Positions 46,886-56,553 of a stretch of 64,000 nucleotides of DNA are shown piece by piece. Numbering within the stretch: the first letter of the stretch is position 1; each line of letters begins with the position of its first letter. The translations under genes and the position numbers were made by a program. The notes under the pieces were generated by a model, which saw nothing but the letters and a program-made list of their open reading frames with translations, searched no databases and had not been told where the DNA came from. Source of the stretch: Endothia cerciana (lineage: Eukaryota; Ascomycota; Sordariomycetes; Diaporthales; Cryphonectriaceae); the NCBI GenBank assembly GCA_026119935.1, contig JALRMH010000019.1, positions 124,001-188,000 of the forward strand, given 5' to 3'.

Positions 46886-48868
46886 CCTGGAACCTGCCAA
46901 GGTTTCCAAGGTGGCCTTCTTTCTTCGCACGGGGTGCACGACGCCCACTAGGGCCGTAGTAGTGCCCTAAGCCGAGGTCGACCTGCCGAATACCAGGGAT
47001 GACAGACGACGGCATACAGATCTGCGCTATCAAAGAGCCGTGCGGCTTGAACAGCAAATTCTATGGACTTTCCGGAGATCCCCGTGTCGGATACTTGTAT
47101 GTTGCCCTTCGAGATAGTTTTCGACGGGATAGCCTTTTGCGATATACCTCCGCCGTCTAGTGTTGAACCTTCAGCGGTATACTAGAACTATAAGCTGTCG
47201 GATTACTGATTCGGCGGTTCACTATTGCTACGTAGCCTGCAGCTCGGATTGTTTGGATAGTTCGGGCGTCAAGGCGGATCTAGAGTCTGGGTGGCTTTTG
47301 GAGGGGGGGATGGAAATTGCATAGTTGCAGGGAAGTATGAACCTGGATTTGATATGGAATCACGTCAGCTTGCTCCATCTGTTCTCAGCGTCGTAGTCGA
47401 TACACTGCTGGCCAGAAGCACCAAGTCAAGGTCTCAACAAGACATGTCATACTTAAAGGCCCCAACTTCCCGTTCGTATGTCACTTAATGTTAAGTCTCC
47501 TGAGGTGGCTGCTCGAGAGAAGAGGTCAACTACCCTCTGATCATTAGGTGGAAGGTCGTCACGAGAGTATTTCATAACTTCTTAATTAGCCCGTAGGGAG
47601 CCATCTATGAAAGGTTGTCTTGAAGGTTTATAGGGGAAAGATATGTTGAAGGAGAGCATAGGAACAAACTCCAGTCGGTACAGTACAGTACAATCCCAGC
47701 AGGTCTCTATAGTAATTACCGCACGTGAGAAGCCTATAGCCTCAACCACATCGAGAAGCACCCAGGCGTGTGCAATATATATAGAATTAAATAAAAAGAA
47801 AGAAAATCTCCAAAAGGGAATGCCCAGGAGTCACATTTTCATTCTGAAGCTCACTCTGGGTAGATGGAGACTGTATCTGCTGCCGGGCTCTCTAGGGCTA
47901 CGAGGTCAAAGTCGTCCTACCTCACAAGCAAACCCCTTAGGGACAAGATAAAGTGCTTATGCTCAAACCCACTTCCTATCCAATTGTTCTTCCAGAGATC
48001 TGAAATATCTACTGTGCTATGGATGGACTATAGCCTTTCTCTTCAGAGCATCAATCATCCCTCTCGATTTTGCACACCAACATCACCTCTGCAGGAGCCG
48101 CTCTCCCTTTCGCAAATATGTGTTCTCTCAATGCAATGGGCATTGCCTCCATATCCTGTGGTTGGCGGGATAAGTTACGTAGGAAGAAAAAGGCACATGA
48201 CTCACACATTGGTGCAAGCAGACCTTCTTCACATCGGGCCGGTATGCCGTCGTCCGCCGGGCCACGCACTTCCCAATGCATCTACGGTGAGCCAACAGGA
48301 TCACCCGGCTACTTAAGCAAGCGAACAAGCTGCAGTGCCCCGTTCCGGCAAGTAGTCACGTGGTATAGATAGCATCAGGGCCGGCCTCCAATGGAGTCAT
48401 GACCACTCGGCTTGGTGATCCCACGAGCAGAATCTCGGCTTCAACAGCACAATGGCCAGTGGGAATAGCCCGACCCTAGTATTTGGACCCCCCGGCCCCC
48501 CCCCCCGGGGGTGGCCGGGCGACCCACCGCGCTGCGGCTGCGAAGATCCGGATCTAGGAGTATCCCTGGCTGTCAGTTATACCAGGTACGCGCGTCGTCC
48601 ATCATCGGATGGGTCCTGGGAGGAGATTTTGACAATTTGCATGAGGAAATTGACCAGGCGGATCAGGATTGATGTGGATGGAATTGTGGTCCTCGTTACG
48701 GCATAGCCACTGGACTTTTACCTCCTTTCTGGGTGCTTGGGAGTTCTGGCGCACGGGAAGGGGCTGGGGGGCACCCAGATATGTTTATCTCGACGATGGC
48801 GGCTCGGCTTTTTCCTCACTCCCGTCTGCTCCTGAGAGGAGCCTGCTCTCTCCGGCCTCAGCAGAACA
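46886..48868. other. 2 kb gap, largely AT-rich, before the arylsulfotransferase
   Basis: About 47,060-48,100 is clearly AT-richer than the flanks (for example ATATATATAGAATTAAATAA near 47,775), and no frame is longer than about 150 codons. It could be a decayed repeat, but I see no terminal repeats or transposase motif. Near 48,485-48,525 a C-run followed by a G-run could form a very stable hairpin. Confidence 0.45.
48485..48525. repeat. C-run/G-run inverted repeat
   Basis: Two C-rich runs split by GG are followed by GGGGG and GGCCGGG, giving a potential GC-only hairpin in AT-richer intergenic DNA. It is also a difficult site for sequencing, so its exact length may be wrong. Confidence 0.5.
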
Positions 48869-50770
48869 ATGCATCCCTCGGCTGCGCTCTGGACGTATTC
48901 GCTGGCCTCGACCGCCGCCGCCGCCGCCGCCGCCGCCTCTGTGGCAGCGCAGAACTCTTACTGGTATGACTGGGGCCTCTATGGAGCGTACCCGCGGACC
49001 TCCTACGAGACTTTCGCCTCCGCCTCGCCCTGGGTGAATATCGTCAGGTCCGACGCCAGATGCGAAGATGCTTATACACTCATCGAGCCCCGAGGCGACT
49101 CGGTGCCCTATCCCGGACCCATCATCCTGGACAATGAGGGCAACCTGGTGTGGATGGAGACAAGATACGGCCAGGCGATGGACCTGAAGGTGCAGAGCTA
49201 CAAGGGCGACGACTATCTCACCTTCTGGCACGGGGACGACAGTGGCTGGTTCGGGAGAGGGTACTACTTGATGCTCGACTCCTCGTACAACATCTTCAAG
49301 AATGTCACGGCAGCGGGAGACCTCGACGGAGACCTGCACGAGTTTCAGCTCACGCCCGAGGGAACCGCACTCATGACGGCATACGATTCCCAGACTGCGG
49401 ACCTCTCAGCCTACGGCGTGGGAGACGGCGAGATATACGATAGCGTGTTCCAGGAGGTCGACCTCGAGACGGGCGAGCTCCTCTTCGAATGGCGCGCATC
49501 GGAGCATTTCGCCGTCACGGACAGCCTCGCCCCTTACGAGCAGTACCAGGGCGCCTGGGATTTCTTCCACATCAACAGCGTGCACAAGGACCCCCTCACG
49601 GGGGACTACCTCGTCTCGTCGCGATACATGTGCGCCGTGGCATACATCGACGGGACGACGGGCGAGGTCCTCTGGCAGGTCGGCGGGAAGAACAACTCGT
49701 TCGAGGACCTGAGCGGCGGCAGAGCCACGGACTTCTCCTGGCAGCACCACGCACGCATCCACCACGAGACCGAGGACGCCAGCAAGGCCCTGCTGACCGT
49801 CTTCGACAACGGCGCATACTACACCAAGCCCCTGCTCCGGGCCCCCCACAGCCGTGGGCTGTTGATCGACCTCGACACCGGGGCCATGACGGCGGCGCTG
49901 CGCCAGGCCCTCGTCGCGCCGCAGGGCTTCCTCGTCCCCTCGCAGGGCAGCGTCAATATCCTGCCGGAGACGGGCAACGCCCTCGTGGGCTGGGGCCACC
50001 ACCCTGCCTGGACCGAATACGACGCCGCCACGGGCGAGGTGCTGTGTGATACACACCTGGGCGCGACGCACCTGACGGACTGGTCTCGGGTGAAGAACTA
50101 CCGCACGTTCAAGAGCAAGTGGGCCGGGCGGCCCCAGACGAACCCCGACGCGGTGCTAAAGGGGGGCGAGGAGGCGATCTACGTGAGCTGGAACGGGGCG
50201 ACGCAGGTTGCGGGATGGGTGGTGCAGAGCTTATGGGCCGAGGACACATCCGATGAGGACGATGACGACGAGGAAGAGGACGACGACGAGACCACGACGT
50301 TTGAGCTCATCAGGAACGTGACGGAGGCCAGGAAGGAGGGCTTCGAGACGAGGATCGACCTCACGGGGGCGGACCTGAGCGGGTACGTCCAGGTCCTGGC
50401 CGTCGATTCCGAGGGCCACAGGCTGGGGTGCTCGGAGCTGATCGACGTCGCCACGGGGTTGTATGTCTCTGGGAGGGACCTGCCCGTGCCCGAGGAGCTG
50501 GGCTGGCAGGAGACGCACATCATCTTCTCGTCCGTGCTGCTGGGCATCGTGGGCGGCGCCATGGTGCTGTGGAGGCTGAGGGGCCTGCTCTTCCAGGTGA
50601 GCATCAGCTCGGTGGCGGCGGTGAAGAGCGTGGTGAGGGCCAGGAGGCACAGGTACAATGTCCTGCCGCAGGCTGAGTCCAGCGAGGTGTTGGAGACAAG
50701 AGACTGGGGCCGTGGGCAGCCCGGGCGCGGGGTGGCTACGAAGCCGAGGCAGCAAGAAGGCCGACGATGA
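48869..50770 (+). CDS. Arylsulfotransferase (ASST_2-type) with C-terminal membrane anchor
   Basis: An intronless 633-residue protein. The N-terminus is an Ala-rich secretion signal (polyalanine encoded by a GCC run), with likely cleavage before QNSYWYDWG. The following domain shows repeated blade-like segments with VPYPGPIILDNEGNLVWME, DYLTFWHGD, DLHEFQLTPEGTAL, AWDFFHINSVHKDPLTGDYL, TGEVLWQVGGKNNSF and ATDFSWQHHARI. These histidine-containing blades match the beta-propeller arylsulfotransferase family common in fungi, where the true substrate is untested. An acidic run (DEDDDDEEEDDDE, about residues 462-476) follows, then a C-terminal transmembrane helix (about 551-570) and a basic cytosolic tail. 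Many NxS/T sequons support secretion. PAPS-independent sulfate transfer is known for bacterial ASST; extending it to this protein is inference. Confidence 0.88.
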   Translation: MHPSAALWTYSLASTAAAAAAAASVAAQNSYWYDWGLYGAYPRTSYETFASASPWVNIVRSDARCEDAYTLIEPRGDSVPYPGPIILDNEGNLVWMETRYGQAMDLKVQSYKGDDYLTFWHGDDSGWFGRGYYLMLDSSYNIFKNVTAAGDLDGDLHEFQLTPEGTALMTAYDSQTADLSAYGVGDGEIYDSVFQEVDLETGELLFEWRASEHFAVTDSLAPYEQYQGAWDFFHINSVHKDPLTGDYLVSSRYMCAVAYIDGTTGEVLWQVGGKNNSFEDLSGGRATDFSWQHHARIHHETEDASKALLTVFDNGAYYTKPLLRAPHSRGLLIDLDTGAMTAALRQALVAPQGFLVPSQGSVNILPETGNALVGWGHHPAWTEYDAATGEVLCDTHLGATHLTDWSRVKNYRTFKSKWAGRPQTNPDAVLKGGEEAIYVSWNGATQVAGWVVQSLWAEDTSDEDDDDEEEDDDETTTFELIRNVTEARKEGFETRIDLTGADLSGYVQVLAVDSEGHRLGCSELIDVATGLYVSGRDLPVPEELGWQETHIIFSSVLLGIVGGAMVLWRLRGLLFQVSISSVAAVKSVVRARRHRYNVLPQAESSEVLETRDWGRGQPGRGVATKPRQQEGRR

Positions 50771-51947
50771 GCAGGCTTTTCAGATATTATCAGCGACAAA
50801 ATCAAAAAAACAGACTCATTAAAATGATTGAAGTAACAGGACGTGCTGTGCCAGGTAACTGCGACGGTAGACCGATCGACCACCAGGCCTTGTATCTGAG
50901 CCGCTCGTGATCCGCACGCCTCGGTCAGGCTGTGGAGATTGTGAAGCTGGGGCACCAAGCCCTGCCGTCCGCAGTCCTCCACCTAGAACGGTGGACTCCT
51001 CGAGCCCTCAGCTCACGCCACAGGACCAGGATGGCCGCGTCACACACTCCCTAATGACAAATCACACGAGGAGGTATAGGCGAGATAGCATCTGCTCTCA
51101 TGCCTTGGGGGACGCCTCGAGATCTAGGGAGCACACAGGTAAAGCTCGTTCCCCGTAGGCGATCTCGGGGAGAAGCTAAGCCTGCATCCAGTCTGTAGCG
51201 AGGAAGAAAAAAAACCACCACCCATCAGTTCCTAGTCTGGCATGTGATCTACAACATGGAGACCCAACCCCAAACACCGTGGCCACTCAATATCGTGGCT
51301 TGTACTATAGGGCTATACCGGTACTGTACTATTATTAACGTGTCAGCCCCCGGAGAACGCCAAGGGTTCAGGGATCACTCGCTTAGTGAGGCTCTGCTAC
51401 TGACGTTCAGCCCTACTACACCACCTGGGGCGAGTAAGCGCTAGATCCCTTGTCGACCTGCCGGACTAGGTAACTGTCGATCAGACGGACATCAGGGCAG
51501 CCGCTTGTATGATCGCCGGCCTACCTCGACACCATCCCACAACTCTGCAGACCGCCAAAAAAACCAAAAAAAAAAAAACCTGTTCCGTGCCCTTTTGGGA
51601 TGTGATCTCGGTACCGATCTAGTAAGACTTTTTTGGTGGTGGGAATATTCATAATGTGTCTGTCGCGATGGTGGCCACGCAAGGCCTGGGAGAAGCGGGC
51701 AAGAGAGTAGAAAAACGCAGGCAGGAATCGAGGGTTTAACCCGGAACTTTTGCTTTGAAGAATGAAAAATATTTATGAGAAGGCTCTCATTATACAAAGT
51801 CGTGATAGACGGTCTTAAAAAAATATTACACTTGTAAGAAGTAACATGCCGCCCGAACTCCCTGATCAGTAGCCAGCCACATTTTGATCTGATATCAGCC
51901 CCCATAAACGCCGTCCTAAAGCACCCGCACCTCTCCCCCTACATTCC
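50771..51947. other. Convergent region between the arylsulfotransferase and secreted-protein genes
   Basis: A run of twelve A (51567-51578, after AAAAAACCAAA) and poly-A-rich patches lie near the 3' end of the minus-strand gene. No frame is supportable. Confidence 0.45.
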
Positions 51948-53022
51948 CTACTGCGGACTGGTCGAGTTCTGCCCCTGTTGGCCCTGCTGGGCGTTATTTT
52001 GTGGTACGCTGTTCTGTTGAACCTGCTGCCCGTTGCCCTGATTGATGATGATAGTCGGCGGCGGCGCATTACCCAGGACAACGCCAGCAAGTTCGGCGTT
52101 GGCGATGGCCTCTTGGGCCAACAGCTGCTGCTGCAGGTTGAAGAGCGAGCCTTGGGCCAGGAGGGCGGCGTCCTCCTGGATGAGGGCAACGTCGCCGACG
52201 AACAGGGCCTGGTTCGGCAGGATGATGGCGGCCGGATCGGGGAAGAGCTGGGCACCGGACGGCGGCTGGGGGGCAGTGGAGTTGAAGGGCAGCAGGACGG
52301 CGCCGTTGGCAGCCTGCGCGAAAGCCTCGGTCGGGTCCGCCTGGGCGACCTGAGGCTGGGCCGTCGGCTGTGACACGAGGCTTCCAACGCCCGTGACACC
52401 CGGGACGTTTAGGCTGGGAGGAGTGGCGATAGGGGCGATGGTGAGCGGCTCAGCGGCCGTCATCATCACAAGAATCTCGGAAGCGGGATTGTTGTTGTCG
52501 GCCTTGGGTACGACGTTAGGAAAGGTCTGCTAGTAGGGGAGGAGCATGGGAGTGCTTGCCTTGAGCTGGTTGACCATGTAGCGCGTGTTGATGTTGTTGG
52601 GATCGCGAGCATCAACGACGTTGGTGACGGTCACAAGCACAGTATTCACGGTGTTCCACCGCGTCTTGAAGTGATTAACCCGGATATTGTTCTTGATCGT
52701 CTCGACCGTGTTGATCAGGACCAACTGCGACTGAACGAGAGCAGCAAACTCCTGCTCGGCCTGCAGGGCTAGAGCGTTGAGTGCGCCTAAGTTCTGGTTT
52801 ATAATCACTACCTGAGGCTCCACCACGGTCTGCTCGATGATGACGTCCCGCTTCTGTGGTAGTCCCTCGCTGGGCAGGATGCTTGCCGCATCTCGATCAA
52901 CGAAGGCTGGGACTGTGGTGATATTAGAGTGTGACCGTATATTAGACTTGAATGTGGTGTGGCTTACCAGCAGCAGCGAGGGATAGGACTGTCAGGACAG
53001 GAACAATATTCTTGAAGAACAT
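51948..53022 (-). CDS. Secreted or cell-wall-type fungal protein of unknown function, with a GC-AG intron
   Basis: Predicted 320 residues from three minus-strand exons: 53022-52968, 52912-52560 and 52502-51948. The N-terminus (MFFKNIVPVLTVLSLAAA) is a signal peptide, followed by a Kex2-like KR at about residues 36-37 (LPQKRDVIIEQ). The conserved middle includes VVIINQNLGALNALALQAEQ, EFAALVQSQL and INTVETIKNNIRVNHFKTRW, then NTVLVTVTNVVDARD. The C-terminal half is A/Q/P/N-rich and ends in a glutamine-rich tail. Similar secreted proteins occur in many Pezizomycotina without assigned function. Intron 1 is 55 nt (GTAAGC to ACAG). Intron 2 (52503-52559, 57 nt) starts with GC (AAG|GCAAGC) and has a CCTAAC branch site before CCCAAG; left unspliced it shows an in-frame TAG. 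Splicing restores NQLKADNNNPASEILVMM. Confidence 0.82.
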
Positions 53023-55569
53023 CTTGGCTGGACTGAACTACTATCGGGAATGAGGTTGTGATGATCCGGTCATCAAGGTAAAGGAGTGACTATTATGTAT
53101 ACCGAAAATGAATGGATAGCTGCCACTAGGGCGCTTGTAGAAGATTAAGGATGATGTTAAGATGGTAACAGAGGTCGTGAGAGATCATAAAGAGCAGCGT
53201 AAGGAGATCATGATCTTCATTCCCGTGGACGGGCCCGCGACATATATCATGATTGCCCTCAGCCACCAGAGAATTCTTGAGGATGGTACTGGACCTCGTC
53301 GGATCTTTGACGATCCGGGCCAGGTCTACATGACGTCCATATCATGTCCCAGGATCACGAAGGTGATCAAGCACGACTTTCTGACCCCCGTGACGACAGG
53401 GCATACTGTCAAAGCATCAAGGATCAGGGTTTCTCCAGAGCACGGCTTGGATGATGAACAACATCGGTTGACCGGTTGTCAAATTACCATTCGAACGTAT
53501 CTCTTGCCTTGTAGGCCCGTGACATGGTACTTGGGGTACCCGGGCTGGATTGGGGTGGCAATTAAGCTTAGAAGTCAAATAGTCGAATGAGATGGTTTCA
53601 AGCGTCTGAAAGGATGGGATGAATCCATCCAAAGCAGCCCAGAGCCTGGCCTCGGGACGATCATGGCCTCGCTGTGGCCAATCGTACGTGGTCTTGGCGA
53701 GTCTGAGGGGCTGCGGAAGCCTCGCGGAGTCTGAGACGAAGTGGGTTTTGTGTTGTTGGTGCGGCCGGAGGGCGCCCTGATGCTTTATGCCTTCGTCGGA
53801 TCCCCAAAGGGCCACATGCTATCTCAACCGTCATTGCAACAGTCATGAGATGGAATACATTGTGGTGCGGTCCTCTGATTCAGGGACGACTGCAGCACGG
53901 ACCGACCTTGTTGAGTCGATAGTCGTTCAACGTGAAGATGTGATCTCCATGATCTCCAGTCAGCGGCGTTATGTCCACGGTACTGGGAAGCACATCTCGG
54001 GCGTTCATGGCGATCTGGTTCTGCAGGGCTCGCGAAAGATCTGTGGTCGAGGTCTAATGTTATTTAAAAAGAATGAAGGTTGTTTTGGGGGGGGGGTGGT
54101 ACAGAGAATATCCATGTCGACGTCAGGAAGTCTTCAGGTACCGTTCGGTGCCTCTGCTAACGTAAGCTGCCCCAGGGCTACGATTAACGCCGACAGAACA
54201 ACCCTTACCCTGCCAACATCTGCCTTAGCGATCCCTCGACCACATGAGGTTCTCTCACAACATATCCTCCTTATCTTCACAAACGGTGATTTCCCCCTAA
54301 CACCAGTGGTATATGGAGTCCAGCGGAATTGCAATACTCTTCGAAACGTTCAGACCTTCCAATTTCTGCGCACTTGTTAGGCTGGCCCAGCCTCAATCCT
54401 CATGGCATTATAGAAGTTACTTATCCCATCATTCGAAAGCACTTGGCAGCGTGACAGGCGCAGGAGAGGCCGAGATGTGCTCCTTACTCTAAGAAATGTG
54501 AAAGTTTCACAAACTATTGAGGGACGAGTGAAGTAAGTTCTTTCGAAGAGGGGCCTCTGCTAGTCGACCCCTGTCACCGGTCTGTCAGCAGGTGATACTC
54601 AGAGGAGAGCCATGAGCTTGACCCAGAGTAGTCGATCTTGAGAGCGGTTGAAGCTCGAGAGTAAGGGAGCACTCTCATTCTACCACCGCCCATATAATAC
54701 TATACTGATGTGTAAGTTGAGGTGGAGCTGTGAGAACCACCACTGAAACCCTGTCCGCTTACAGTACTAATCGTCCGGATGTGAGCAAAGATTATGAAAT
54801 GTCACATGTCTCCTCTAGAATAGGAACAGGGACCTGTAATGACTTATAAATTAAACAACATATAATCCAGTGACATCTTGGTGTCAGCACAGGACTAATT
54901 GGAGCCTACCCTACCACACCGAGGCGGACCAATTCGCTTGTCTACTTCTGTTACTCAACGTGACCCTGGTAGCATGCCATCGAAATCGGAAGTATTGTCC
55001 GCATGGCCCTTTTTTGGGTACCGTGGCAGTCCACATATATTAGTCCTAGATTTCTCTGCTCATCACTCTCGTCATGGCTTCTCGATCTCCTCTGTTATGC
55101 GGAAGCTGTCCACAGCACATCCTGGTGAAAACCTCGTGCAGGTCACAGATATGTTGCTCAGGGCCGTATTTGGGAGATTCTTGTGTAGCGACTATTAGCT
55201 ACTGACATCTGCTGTGCCTATGACCGAGTCTCTCCCAGCCACGTAGTTCAGTATGCCTTGAAGATGAGTATTCCATGCGAGTCACCGGATGTCATACCGC
55301 GGCCATGCCAGTGCTCCTATGAATATTAATAGCTTTGCCATGTTTTCCCTCCACATTGCATTGGCATGCCAGAGACGAGGCTTCAAAATCACCACCACAA
55401 AGTTGCTTCATAATAAGGAGTTTCTGAGACCAGAACAACTGCTCTGGCTAGCCAACAAATTCCCCATACCTCCATCACGGAGGATCTATCTTCTCCCTGC
55501 CATATCCTCTGCTTCATTTTGGCCAACAGATACAACTCTACTCACAACGTAATCCTCCTGCCTACCACC
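53023..55569. other. 2.5 kb mostly AT-rich gap with possible gene relics
   Basis: It is AT-rich in large parts (for example 54,400-54,900). It contains a nine- to ten-base G run near 54,086-54,095. One minus-strand block at 53880-54053 looks protein-like (listed separately). Plus-strand frames of 142 and 197 codons at 53162 and 53787 resemble no family, and the first lies only 140 bases from a divergent start, so neither was called. Confidence 0.45.
53880..54053 (-). pseudogene. Possible exon or gene relic (57 codons)
   Basis: Between a TTAG that could be a splice acceptor (54054-54056) and a TGA, this frame reads TTDLSRALQNQIAMNARDVL and later TPLTGDHGDHIFTLNDYRLN, a smooth protein-like composition unlike the surrounding DNA. 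About 100 bases upstream, in another frame, is a signal-peptide-like run (VVLSALIVALGQLTLAEA) with no ATG. It may be an exon of a gene I could not complete, or a decayed secreted-protein gene. I do not recognise a family. Confidence 0.22.
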
Positions 55570-56219
55570 ATGACCAGCAGCGACAGAAGAACTCAGGATA
55601 AAAGACCCCCTTCTCCTCGCCGCGGCAATACCAGCCTTGTCTTGGAGCCTGTGCCATCCGGCCAGCCTCCTCACCGAGAAGGCAGTTCCATGAGCTTGTG
55701 ACGTACTCGCAGGCTCGAGCAAGACTACACCGAACCTCCTGTAGACTCTGCTAGATACAACTCCTCATCGTGAGTCCTCTGAAAGCTCTACACCTCCTGA
55801 CTCTTTTATACCCCCGTCTGTGGAACCCACAGCCCTCACAGCCTCCGAAAGCTGATTTCATACCTTCAAGGGCCGAGGACTACATCTATGAAGACGGCCT
55901 CGGCAATTACGCCCCACGCAGACCCGGCGGCCCGTCCTTGGAACCGGCACGACACCAGACACGCATGCTGAGCGAGCCTCAGGTGACTCTACCCGGTGCT
56001 GGGCTCCCGCGACAGAGGGAGCGGGACGCCAGCGCACGAGCTGCCGGGGCGGGGAGGGAGGAGCAGGACTTCCACCGTCGGCCGAGCCATGCGCCTCCGA
56101 TGCAGGCCCAGGAGCCAGGCCAAGGACGCAGACGAGACGGCCACCGTCATCGGGATGGACACCGGAATTCGACGGGCCAGCGTCCACACGATAAAGCCGG
56201 TTGCTGTGTCATTCTCTAA
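55570..56219 (+). CDS. Putative small CAAX-box protein with an in-frame TGA unless spliced out
   Basis: An ATG in ideal context (CACCATGACC) opens a frame MTSSDRRTQDKRPPSPRRGN that meets TGA at 55699-55701 and then stays open in the same frame to 55769. A good intron (55770-55870, GTGAGT donor, CTGAT branch, CAAG acceptor) joins to AEDYIYEDGLGNYAPRRPGG and runs to a C-terminus ending GCCVIL. A terminal CVIL is a prenylation CAAX motif, with a second cysteine suited to palmitoylation. The TGA could be removed by a 57-nt intron (55698-55754) or by one 173-nt intron (55698-55870); both keep the frame but need a weak GTGACG donor. GC content is higher than in the AT-rich flanks, as expected for coding DNA. 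The whole is disordered and R/P-rich. No family is recognised and the gene may be false or broken. Confidence 0.35.
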
Positions 56220-56553
56220 AGGCGCTTGATGGACGGCGAATCTTCCGTTACGGGAAGGGACAAGCGTTGCGATGCGTTTGGGGGTCGTCGTTTATGGTCC
56301 GAGCTAGTCCTGAAGGATTTTTACAGCGCTGCTTTCGGCTTTCGCGTTGCGAGCTCCCATTGCTCTTGTACACCTAGATCAGCTGAATCAAATTCGGTAA
56401 GCACCACTGTGACTTTCGGTCTCGTCATCCGCTCGAGAGCAAGGACAGGTTTTTGTTAAGGCAACAATGATTTGATTCACATTCACCGACATGGCTTTTG
56501 ATAACCTATACCGTAGCTACGGAGAACTCCTCTAGAACCGTCTAACGCGAAAG
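56220..56553. other. Short gap between the putative CAAX gene and RET2 3' end
   Basis: The 334 bases should hold the RET2 3' untranslated region. Nothing else is seen. Confidence 0.45.

Noticed and set aside
52530..52559. A 30-nt intron ending at CTAG in the secreted-protein gene, or stop-codon readthrough
   Set aside because: Thirty nt is too short for a fungal spliceosomal intron, and the context after TAG does not fully fit known readthrough signals; the 57-nt GC-AG intron with a branch site explains the data better.
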